IMG/VR virus record: IMGVR_UViG_3300025168_000137
Coordinates: 1 to 48,967 of that record
Length of the DNA: 48,967 nucleotides
DNA from: a virus
Reading direction: 5' to 3' (one strand)
This document shows, one piece after another, positions 28,723-39,500 of the stretch. Numbering within the stretch: the stretch's first letter is position 1; the number at the start of each line of letters is the position of its first letter. The translations under genes and the position numbers were made by a program. The notes beneath the pieces are model-generated. The model was not told the DNA's origin and made no database searches. It saw only the letters and a list, made by a program, of their open reading frames with translations.

Positions 28723-30618
28723 ATGGCTTTTTCAAAAACATCAAATACAGTAAGAGATAAAGATATAAAATACCTTAATAAAACATTTAATGATTTTAAA
28801 AGTCAATTAGTTGAGTTTTCTAAAGTATATTTTCCAGATACTCATAATGATTTTAGTGATGCATCTCCAGGAATGATGTTTATGGAAATGGCGGCGTATG
28901 TAGGAGACGTTTTATCATATTATCAAAATACACAATTACAAGAAAACTTTTTATTATTAGCTAAAGAAAAAGAAAATTTATTTAATTTAGCCTATTCTTT
29001 AGGGTATAGACCTAAAACAACAAATACCTCAGCCGTAGAATTAGAAATATACCATTTAGTTCCTTCTGATCCTAATGATAGCTATTTACCAGATATGAAA
29101 TATGCTGTTACTATTGCAGAAGGATCATCTTTTATATCAAATGAAGGACCTGAATTTATAATAGAAAAAGATGTTAATTTTAAACTAGACACAGAATTTG
29201 AACCATTAGAAACAACAATATATTCTATTAATAACAGTACTGATAAACCAGAATATTATCTTCTTAAAAAGAAAGTAAAGGCATTTTCTGGAGAAATTAA
29301 AACAATTAGTTTTTCTGCAAACGATTACGAAAAATTTAGATCATTTCAAATAAATGAACCATATATAATAGGAATAGATTCAATAGTAGATTCTAATGGT
29401 GAAACATGGACTGAAGTACCTTATTTAGCTCAAGATACCGTTTTTGAAGCAGTTGAAAATATAGCTTCTAAAGACCCAGCATTACATGGGTATAATGAAA
29501 CTTCTCCTTATCTTTTAAAAGTTAAAAAAGTACCAAGAAGATTTATAACACGACTAACATCAGATAAAGTATTAAATATACAATTTGGAGCAGGAGAAGC
29601 AGGTTCAGTAACTGAAGAAATTATACCAAACCCAGATAATATTGGTTTAATGATTAAAGATGGAAGATCAAAATTAGATTTTGCCTATGATCCTTCTAAC
29701 TTTTTATATACGGGAACTTATGGAATAGTTCCTACAAACACACAACTAACAGTAAATTATAGATGCAATAGTTTTGGTATAAAAGCAAATGTATCTGCTA
29801 ATACTATAGAAGAATTAGGAACAGTAAATATAAAAACAGCACCAAATTTAGATTCAGGTCTTCAACAATATTCTGTAGATTCTATAGCAGTTACAAACCC
29901 CCAACCAGCAACCGGAGGAGGATCAGGAGATACTATTGAAGATATAAGACAAAATGCTATGGCTTCTTTTTCTTCTCAAAATAGAACAGTAACTAAAGAA
30001 GATTATTTAATTAGAACTTTATCTATGCCTGCTAAATTTGGTAGGGTAGCTAAAGCTTATATAACACAAGATGATCAAATTTCTCCTTTAGTTTCTAGTC
30101 CAGGAAGAATACCTAATCCTATGGCGTTAAATTTATACACTTTAGGTTATAATAAAAATAAACAAATAACAACATTAAATGAAGCTACTAAAACTAATTT
30201 AGCAACTTATTTAGAACAACATAGGATGTTAACAGACGCTGTTAATATTAAAGATGCATTTCCTATTAATATTAGTGTAGATTTTGAAATTATTGCATTT
30301 AAAAACTTTAATAATCAAGAAGTATTAATGAACTGTATTAAAGAATTAAAACAATTCTTTCTAATAGATAAATGGCAAATAAACCAACCAATAATAATTT
30401 CTGAAATATATAATACTATAGGAGCAGTAGAAGGAGTACAATCAGTCCCTACAGTAAAACTTGAAAACATAGCAGGACAAGATTTAGGATATTCACCTTA
30501 CAAATATGACTTACATGATGCTACTATAAAGGGAATAATTTATCCTTCGCTAGATCCAAGTATATTTGAATTAAGATACCCTAATTCAGATATTCAAGGA
30601 AAAATAACACAATACTAA
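28723..30618 (+). CDS. Baseplate wedge protein, gp6/baseplate-J-like (631 aa)
   Basis: Residues about 40-95 carry the gp6/J signature DASPGMMFMEMAAYVGDVLS followed by YYQNTQ and LAYSLGYRPKT. The middle contains FGAGEAGSVTEEI. A C-terminal block with TVTKEDYLIRTLSMPAKFGR and later VDFEIIAFKNFNNQEVL is typical of baseplate J/gp6 proteins. Length agrees with T4 gp6 (660 aa). It joins the wedge around the central hub and follows gp25 as in many T4-like genomes. It is adjacent to its neighbours within 2 nt. Confidence 0.85.
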   Translation: MAFSKTSNTVRDKDIKYLNKTFNDFKSQLVEFSKVYFPDTHNDFSDASPGMMFMEMAAYVGDVLSYYQNTQLQENFLLLAKEKENLFNLAYSLGYRPKTTNTSAVELEIYHLVPSDPNDSYLPDMKYAVTIAEGSSFISNEGPEFIIEKDVNFKLDTEFEPLETTIYSINNSTDKPEYYLLKKKVKAFSGEIKTISFSANDYEKFRSFQINEPYIIGIDSIVDSNGETWTEVPYLAQDTVFEAVENIASKDPALHGYNETSPYLLKVKKVPRRFITRLTSDKVLNIQFGAGEAGSVTEEIIPNPDNIGLMIKDGRSKLDFAYDPSNFLYTGTYGIVPTNTQLTVNYRCNSFGIKANVSANTIEELGTVNIKTAPNLDSGLQQYSVDSIAVTNPQPATGGGSGDTIEDIRQNAMASFSSQNRTVTKEDYLIRTLSMPAKFGRVAKAYITQDDQISPLVSSPGRIPNPMALNLYTLGYNKNKQITTLNEATKTNLATYLEQHRMLTDAVNIKDAFPINISVDFEIIAFKNFNNQEVLMNCIKELKQFFLIDKWQINQPIIISEIYNTIGAVEGVQSVPTVKLENIAGQDLGYSPYKYDLHDATIKGIIYPSLDPSIFELRYPNSDIQGKITQY

Positions 30619-30619
30619 A

Positions 30620-31765
30620 ATGGCATATTATTCTATATTTCCCGAAAAAGACGCAACTATATATAGTCATCCTAACAGAACAGGTTTAAATACTGGTAGA
30701 GATGAAATATTAGAATTATTAGAAGAAAAAGACTCAGGTAAAGAAATTTACTATCCTTCTAGATTTTTAATTAAATTTAAAAATACTGAAATTAAAGACA
30801 TAATAGAAAACAAACTAAATGGAAACGATTTCAACACACATTTAGAAGTATTTTCTGCAGAACATAAATCATTACATGCAAATCACATAGTACAAGTTTA
30901 TGCAGTTTCTCAATCATGGGATGAAGGTACAGGTAGATTTCATAATAATCCTACTTCATCTAATGGTGTGACTTGGGATATGAGAACAGACACAGGTTCA
31001 AGTGCAAGATCTATATGGGCTACTTCAAGTTTCGCTACTAATTCAACAGGTTCTTGTTGTGATTTTATGCCTATCTCCGGAGGAGGAACTTGGTGGACAG
31101 GGACTAATTTTGTAGCTGAAACGTCTTTTTCTAATGCAGATAATTTAGATTTAGATGTAAATGTAACTGATTTAGTTAAATTCTTTTCTGCAAGTTATTA
31201 TCAAGGAGCTACTTACCCAACAGGAATAGAAAATGAAGGTTTTATAATAAAAAAACCTATCGCCACAGAATGTGATGGTTCAGCTAGCTTTGGTGAACTA
31301 CAATATTATTCGGTAGATACACATACAATATACCCACCAAAATTAACTTTTAAATGGGATGATTCATCTTATTCTATAGGTAGTGGTACTGTATTAAGTA
31401 GTAGTTTATTTTTAGCATTAAATAATAACCAAGATATTTTCCAAAGAAAATCAAAACAACGTTTTAGATTAACAACAAGAAAAAGATTTCCAGATAGGAC
31501 TTTTGTAACATCTTCAAATTATTTAGATACACAATATTTACCAACTACAAGTTATTATAGTTTACGTGACGCAACTACAGAGGAAATAATAATCCCCTTC
31601 GATACTTCATATACAAAATTAAGTGCAGATGGAGAAGGAATGTATTTTGATTTATGGATGGAAGGATTACAACCTGAACGTTATTATAAACTACAATTTA
31701 GGGTAGATAGTAATGAGGGTATAAACATATATGACGAAGATTATTATTTTAAAGTAGTTAGATAA
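30620..31765 (+). CDS. Beta-rich structural protein, DNRLRE/jelly-roll-like (381 aa)
   Basis: The first 190 residues resemble the DNRLRE-type beta-sandwich: FPEKDATIYSHPNRTGLNTG, then SRFLIKFKN and VYAVSQSWDEGTGRF. Such domains carry ligand-binding or linking functions in surface proteins. The second half has more strand-like segments (RFRLTTRKRFPDRTFV, YYKLQFRVDS). It sits between gp6 and the larger tail genes, so a baseplate or fibre connector is likely. Its stop overlaps the next start (TAATG). The family match is by pattern only. Confidence 0.6.
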   Translation: MAYYSIFPEKDATIYSHPNRTGLNTGRDEILELLEEKDSGKEIYYPSRFLIKFKNTEIKDIIENKLNGNDFNTHLEVFSAEHKSLHANHIVQVYAVSQSWDEGTGRFHNNPTSSNGVTWDMRTDTGSSARSIWATSSFATNSTGSCCDFMPISGGGTWWTGTNFVAETSFSNADNLDLDVNVTDLVKFFSASYYQGATYPTGIENEGFIIKKPIATECDGSASFGELQYYSVDTHTIYPPKLTFKWDDSSYSIGSGTVLSSSLFLALNNNQDIFQRKSKQRFRLTTRKRFPDRTFVTSSNYLDTQYLPTTSYYSLRDATTEEIIIPFDTSYTKLSADGEGMYFDLWMEGLQPERYYKLQFRVDSNEGINIYDEDYYFKVVR

Positions 31766-33561
31766 TGTTAAATAAGAATACACTAATAGAAAAAGGAGAA
31801 TCAGCACTTCCAGTAAAAGTAGTTAAATTTAAAGGGGCGACTGAGAGGATGGTTACATCTAATGGAACGCAGGGCCATGTTCATCAATTTGTAGTGTATG
31901 AAGATGATACAGTTGAAATATTTGAGCATCTTTCACAAAATAACCAAACAGGAGAAATAACTTCTCACACACACGAATATGTAGGAGAATATCCTTATGG
32001 TTATATGTTAGAAGAACAAATAAAAGGAATTCATCATATACATAAAATAGGTAGTGTATCTCATCCCATTACAATAAAAAAAACAGTATATAGTAGTAAA
32101 TCTTTAAATAAAGTTATAGATAAAGGTTTTTCTGAATTCCACGAATCTAAAGGAAGTGATGAAGTTGATTTAAAAAAGTTTTGGAAGGATCATGCAAAAG
32201 TTTTTTATGCAATTCCTAAAGAAGGATCTATTGATTCACATGAATATTTAATAAAATCAAGTCTAGATCATTATAATAATTACCAAGATGAAAGAGATGA
32301 AGAAATAATAGAACTAACAGAAAGAATAGCTGAATTAGAAATAGAACTAGCTCAAACAGATGATTTAGATAAAGAGCATCCAATATTTAAAAATGGTTCT
32401 TTCTTAAAACAACCTGATAATCCTACAATTTATTATATGGATCAGGGTAGAAAAAGAGCAATTAAAAAATTTGATACTTATCTTATTCTTAAAAGAACAC
32501 AAGGCCATCTTGAAGAAACTCCAGACGAAGAAGTATACATATTAGTTACTGAAGATGTAGTTAAAGGAATACCTTCAGGTCCTGAATTCCAAAATGAAGA
32601 TCTTTATGGAGATGAAGAAGAAAGAAAACAAGCAGAAGATAAAAAAATAATACAATTAGATCCAGACGACTTTATAGCAGATCCTTCTAATTACCCAACA
32701 GTAAATGATTATATAGCTGCTTTAGATAAAGAAACTCGCCAATTATTAGCTAAAGAAGAATATTTAGAAGGCCTTAGATACAGATATCAACGTGATCTAG
32801 GAGCAAGAGGAGCAGTAGATTTAACTCCAGATGAAAAAATAAGCGCACAATCTAGATTAAACGAAGTAACTCCAGATTTATTAAAAACTAGACGTACTAT
32901 TATAAGATACACAAAAATATTAGAAAAAGTAGATCCCGATGGAGATCTTAAAAACTTAACAATAGATACTAGTAAACTTAAAAATATAGTAACAGGTGAA
33001 ATGGATAAAAAAGTTACTAGTGAAGAAAGAAATAAACTTATAGGTAAAAATCTTATTGACAGATTTATTAATCGAGTAAAAAACTCAGATAAAAAAGCTC
33101 AAAAAGACTCCTCTTCACCTTCTTCCCCAGATAATATATCAACTTCTTCAGCTTTAGGAATGGCAGGAATATCTGCACCTGGAATGCAAGGATTAGCAGG
33201 AGAACCACAACCAAAAAGTCCACCATCCGGATTTAGAGCTAACCCTAGTAATTTATTAAAAAATGATAGTATAGGAGAAGCAGGAAAATTAATGAGATTA
33301 GGAGTAAGTTCTCCTAAAGGAGATTGGTATTGGGGATTAAAATATATTAAAAATACAGATGAAACACCAAAATTAGAAAATGGTGTTTATAAAAGATGGC
33401 AAGATTGGAGACCATCTATAGGAATTCCTATAAACCCACATACTAAACCAATTTCTAGGTATTTTTGGAGTGAATCTAGATTTGAGTGGATACCAAAAGC
33501 AGGAACTTTTGGAATAAAGGATAGATATTGGCATGGTAAAAAAATAGATAGTATGAGATAA
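31765..33561 (+). CDS. Tail/baseplate protein with HxH motifs (598 aa)
   Basis: Residues 38-40 (HVH), 68-70 (HTH) and 90-93 (HHIH) form three histidine pairs in a beta-rich N-terminal domain. Metal-binding HxH pairs are known from phage fibre and spike tips. Residues about 180-320 are charged and helical, with a Lys/Glu coiled coil. The Ser/Pro-rich linker (SSSPSSPDNISTSSALG) leads to a Trp/Tyr-rich C-terminal domain (GDWYWGLKYIK, WQDWRPSIGIP). Function is unknown. It sits in the gp7-like position, and its stop overlaps the next start (TAATG). Confidence 0.55.
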   Translation: MLNKNTLIEKGESALPVKVVKFKGATERMVTSNGTQGHVHQFVVYEDDTVEIFEHLSQNNQTGEITSHTHEYVGEYPYGYMLEEQIKGIHHIHKIGSVSHPITIKKTVYSSKSLNKVIDKGFSEFHESKGSDEVDLKKFWKDHAKVFYAIPKEGSIDSHEYLIKSSLDHYNNYQDERDEEIIELTERIAELEIELAQTDDLDKEHPIFKNGSFLKQPDNPTIYYMDQGRKRAIKKFDTYLILKRTQGHLEETPDEEVYILVTEDVVKGIPSGPEFQNEDLYGDEEERKQAEDKKIIQLDPDDFIADPSNYPTVNDYIAALDKETRQLLAKEEYLEGLRYRYQRDLGARGAVDLTPDEKISAQSRLNEVTPDLLKTRRTIIRYTKILEKVDPDGDLKNLTIDTSKLKNIVTGEMDKKVTSEERNKLIGKNLIDRFINRVKNSDKKAQKDSSSPSSPDNISTSSALGMAGISAPGMQGLAGEPQPKSPPSGFRANPSNLLKNDSIGEAGKLMRLGVSSPKGDWYWGLKYIKNTDETPKLENGVYKRWQDWRPSIGIPINPHTKPISRYFWSESRFEWIPKAGTFGIKDRYWHGKKIDSMR

Positions 33562-36500
33562 TGGAGAATATAAAAATAAATAATATTTCAAGAATAGATG
33601 TTAGAGACAAAGGTAAGATTGTTTCTAAAACCCAACAAAGAAAATTTGGTAAAATAAATGACTATATAGAATTTCATATATTTGATATGGGGGGGACTTT
33701 ATTATATTCTATAGATGATTATGAGGATTGGCAATATCCAGAAATTTTAGATACCCAAACTCCAAATTTAACAAATACTATATTTGTTGATCCTACTAAA
33801 AAACTTCAAGAATTAGGATTTAACCAAGGTCAGTATTCTTGTGTGTATAATTTACAAAGAAAAAAAATATTAGATACTTTTGCTAAATTCTTTTACATTA
33901 AAGAAATCTCACCATCTAGAACAGAATTAAAATTATATTCTGAATCTTATGATGATGAGCAAATTCAATCAATGGTAGAAAGATACATGAGTGAAATTGG
34001 AGCTTCTGGTTTTGAAAGAGATTTTATACTTAATTTTGGGGGTAATAAAAATATATTAGGAATTAATATAGCATATAGTTTAAAAGAAAAATGTGTATTA
34101 ATAAAATTATATGAACCCCTTCCAGAAGATGTAGAAGACAACGCAAATTTAAGAATATGTGAAGATGTTATAGATCCATTAGAATTTGTAATAGATTTAG
34201 GAACTGCTGCTCCTGATGATCCAAATATAGCTATAAAAGGACCCAACTTTAGAATAGATACACGTTTAAATGATTCTGTTCCTTCAGCTTTTAAAACATA
34301 TAATAGTTTTTTAGAAGGAGCTAATTCAGCTTCATTATATAATGTATTAAGTCATTTAAGTGAAAGTGTAAAACTATCAGTAGATTTTACAAAAACAGGT
34401 ACTGGTTCTTTAGAAACAGGATATCATTTTGAAAATTTTACTCATTTTGGTAGTGCAGAAGAAAGATTAAGAAATTTTAAATATAAATTAAGTTTAGTAG
34501 AATTATACGAAGCCCAAATAGAAGACATAGGAACAATAACAGGAACTATATCAACTTCAACTGCTGTTATAAATAATAGAAATACCATAGAATCAAAAAG
34601 AGCTAAATTAATTAGTAGTTTTGATAATTATGAAAAATTCTTATATTATGAACACCATCCTTATGCTTGGCCTAAGATTCCTGATTTTGGTATAGGAAAC
34701 CTACAATTAACAGGATCAGTTGCTCTTGTACCCTCTTCTTCATTTATGGTAGTAGGATTAGATGATTGTGATGTATTTGTTAAACCTTTTAACTTGTATC
34801 CTACAACATCAGATGAAGCTGTAGAATGGTTTGGTAATCTAGATGAATATAGCACAGAATATGGAGGACAAATATTATCAGCTTCTAGATTTGATAGAGA
34901 TAATGGTTATAATTTACAAAAAACATTACCTCAACATATTCTTGAAAGAGAAGAAAATGAACAATATGTAACTTTTACTAATATGATTGGTCAATATTTT
35001 GACCAAATATGGATATATATAGATCATGTAAGTAAAATAAGAAATGCAAACAATTCCTTTACTGAAGGAATATCAAAAGATTTAGTATTTACTGCATTAC
35101 AAAGTTTAGGAATAGAAGCTTTTGATCAATTTGAAAATGAAGAATTATTTGAATATATAATAGGAACTTCTAAAACAAAAACAGGTGCTTTTGGAACATA
35201 TGAAGCTCCTCCAGGTCAAGAAATGATAACAGCTGACGTTGTTAAATGTGATCATGGAGGAAGTTCAATACCTAAGGGAGATATAACTAAAGAAGTATGG
35301 AAAAGATTATATCATAATTTACCTTTTCTTTTAAAAACTAAAGGAACAGAAAGAGGAATTAGAGCATTAATGAGTTGTTATGGAGTTCCAGAAACTATAT
35401 TAAACATAAAAGAATATGGAGGACCTACAACAGATGAAACAACATATAAAACTTTTAATTATGAAAAATTCTCATATACTTTACAAGGAGACTCTGGAGC
35501 AAATGGATTTTTTATAGAATCTCCTTGGTATGTTGATGATCCTGCATTCACAGGAGTATCTGTAAGTCAACCTGGTAAGGCAAAGGGACAAATAGTATGT
35601 TCAATGGGTACTATTGGTGAAAATTTTGATCAACCTTTTCCAAAAACAATAGAATTAGAAGCAACTGATGGGTCTACTCATATATTTTCATCAGGTATTG
35701 AATTTGAAATACATGCACAAAGTGGTTTAGAAACAGCTCAAAGTATAACAGCTTGTATAGATGCACATCCTTTATTTAGTGCTTCTTTAGAAGTACCTAA
35801 TGATTTATTCCATTATAATCATTATGAATACAATTTAGATCTAGTAATAAAACTAGAACAACATTTAATGGGAATAGAAGGTAATACACCTATAGAAGGT
35901 ACTTTCTTTGAAGATATGACTACTCCTGCTTGTGGTAATCCTCAACAATTCCCACAAGTAGAATTTTTAACAAAACATGATTTTGGATCGGGGGGGCCTG
36001 AAGACGCAGGAGGAGGAGCTAATAATTCTACTTCAGTTACAACTGTAGTTCCAGGAACAAATTCATGTGATAGTAAAATTTTAATACAAAATGGTATAAA
36101 ATTTGATGGATCTGGAACAACGGTAATTAATGGAATAGAAACATATGGTTTATTTCAAGATGAAGAGGGGTTTTTAGATTTTGTAACTGATTGTACAAAT
36201 GGGTATTGTAGTCACGATATATCTACTTTTAGTTTTGAATCAGTAAATCCTACAAAAACTCCTTTATTTTTAGGAGAAAAACAATGTACAGGGGTTAATG
36301 ATTACGGATTATTTGTTTTAGAATGTTTTGAAGTAGACCCAACATGTGTAAAACACTCAAACGCTAAAGGAGGCTCATGTAATGCAAATTTCACTTTACA
36401 CGTATCAAACGCAAATGTAGATATAAACTTAACAGCAGAACAATTAATTGATTATCTCTTTATGGGGGATTCAGGAACTTCTAATATTACTAATGACTTA

Positions 36501-39500
36501 TTATTAGCAATACCTGGTGCAGAAGGAGCTTTTATATGGGATGAGAATCTAAACACATATAATGGAGATATAAATGTTTTAAATAGTTCTGAAGATGGAG
36601 GTGGAAATATATATTGGAGTAGTCCAAGTATTAATGCATCTGCCTACTTAACAGGATTAGAAGTAATAAATTATTTAAGTTCAAATTGTGAACACACAGG
36701 AGGAATAACAGGAAATTGTTATAAAATATATAATAATTTTATAAATGAATTAAATACTGCAGGATATGAAAATCCTGCAATACCTGGAGTAAATACAGAT
36801 ACTATATTTTCAGAATTAATAACTCCAGATGTACTTACAGAATTTCCACCTTCATCTTCTTGTGGGTGTGATGATTTTACTGTATTAGATGGACCAGGAA
36901 AAGAAGCAGATGCCCCATTATATTTTCCAAGTTCAGGTGGAGAAGGAGGTAATCCAGCAACAGGGGGTGTATCGTGGTGTAATGATGATAGTTTTGTTAG
37001 TATATATAATGGTTTAACAGTAATATTAGAAGATTCATCTGGAACAACACATACATTTACAATATCAGGAAGTAGTAATATAGATCAAGCCCAGAATTTA
37101 GCAAATGATATAAATGCTAATAATAACTTTAATGCTGTATATGATGATCAAGGGGGAAAAAATATACTATGTTTAATATCAACAACAGATGAATCATTAG
37201 CAGCTAATACTCCAATAACAGGTACTCTTATGAGTTATATTACTGGAGGAAGTCCTGAAACACCTGGACGTAATTGTGTAGATGCTTCTCCTGGTAATAC
37301 TAGTACTTATGGTCTTACAGGAGGGACAGATGGTACAATTGATACTTGTACTAATGATTTAATTGGAAAAACATTAATATTACAAGATATTAATGGAACA
37401 TTACATACTTTTACAATAAATGGTAATACTGTTTTAACACAAATACAAAACTTAGCAAATGATATAAATCAAAATTCAGAATTTAACGCTTACTATAGTA
37501 CAGGACCAAATAGAGTAGAAATATCACAAAACCAAGTAGGAACAAGTGGAAATACTCAAATGTCAGGAACATCTACATTACAACAAAATGCTAGTGGTGG
37601 TCCTTGTATTTATACTCAATTATCTCCACTTAAACGGGAATTTACAGGGGGAACAAATGCTGGGGCAGGTGGTGGAACATCTACATCAACACAATTACTA
37701 CAAGTACCACCAACAGTAAACTCAACATCTACCCTACAAAATGGAGCTCAATCAACAGTTTATGGTAAAAATGGAGCTAAATTTTTTGCAGATCCACTTT
37801 CATCAAACTTCCATGGTAATATTACAAATACGTATTTTGGAAATCCTTCTCAAAATACAAGTGATGGAAGATTAAACCAAATAGGGGTATGGGATGATAC
37901 AGATACTTATAATCCTAGTGGTGGTAATACTCAACTTATGAATCCATTAAACCAATGGATAGGATTTTCTGAATGTATAACAGTTCCTGCAGATGGAGAA
38001 TATTTAATAGGACTAGGAGGGGATAATAGAATTAGATTTCTTGTTGATGGTGAAATAGTAGTAGAAAAAAATTCAGATGCAGGAGAAAACTTTAATAATT
38101 GGTGGGTATATAAAATAAACCTAACAGCAGGAGACCATGTAATTAATATGGAAGGATGGAATTCAGGACAAATAGCATCTTTTGGGTGTGATATAGTTGG
38201 TCCTTTTCCTTCAAACACATTTATAGATGAAACTATTTTTAGTAATGTAGATAGTGGAGGGGTAACTATTGATGGAACAACTTATACTAATTTAGAAGAT
38301 TTATACACTCAAAATATAATATTTAGCACTGAAGGTATTGGATCTTCAAATACTGATACTTGTACAGGTAAAACAGATACAGGAGTAATAGGTGTAGGAG
38401 CAAGTGCAGCTTTAATGCAAATGTCTCATATCTCAACAAACAACCCAACATTAAATTTTGATACCTTTTTATATGGTGATACCACAACATCAGGAACACC
38501 AGATGTTTGTATAGATGGGAATAGAAGTGCAGAAAACTTATTTATAACTCATATTACGATAGATGCTTTAACCAACTCTACTTATGCTTCTATAGATGGA
38601 AATACTTATTATAATTGGGAAGCTTTAATAACAGATATAGAATCTATATTAGGAATTACTCTTACTGGACCACAGCGTACTTTTGCTAATGTAGAATCTG
38701 AGGTATTTGGAGAAGGACAAAATATTTATGTATACACAGATTATTGTCTTTGCACAACTTCAGTTGGGGGAGGAGAATTTAATACATCAACAAATACATG
38801 TGATGAAAATGACGGATACTTTTACAATGAATGTACTGGTTTTTGTGAAAAAACAACAACAACAACAACAGTAACTCCAACAGGTTGTGGTCTTATACAA
38901 AATCCTATAGGGAATGGAACATTCCAAAATTCAACTGAATTTTTAGATTATTTTACTACATATTCTAATGGATTTTATGGGTATAATATTGATGAATATT
39001 TTTATGAAACTTTTGAACCCTTACCAAATAACGAAACAGTAGAAAGTCCTTGTTTGGGACCAAACAATGGATATATAAGAAGGGTTATGGGCTTTAAAAA
39101 AGATCCAAATGTCATACCTTTTGATGATACTTTATATATTAATTACCAATCATTTTTACAACAATTAAATGCAGATGGTCATAATGTAGAAGAAGATGCA
39201 AATAGTGTTAGGTTTTCTCTTTTAACAACAGCTTTAATATTAACAGAAGCAGAAGGACCTTGTGATAGTAAAACATTAATTTTAAACCCAGCAACAAGTA
39301 ATGGGGCTTTTGAAGGAGATGCAATATCTCAAATAACTCCTATACAAGAGTTTATGGATTATTATTCTGATATTAGTACATCTGATCCAACTTTAGGTAA
39401 TCTTCAAGATATAGATATAAATACTCTTAAATTTAATATCTCAGAAGACTCACTAAATCAGATACTCCAAGAACAATGTCCTATAGATGCATCAATATAT

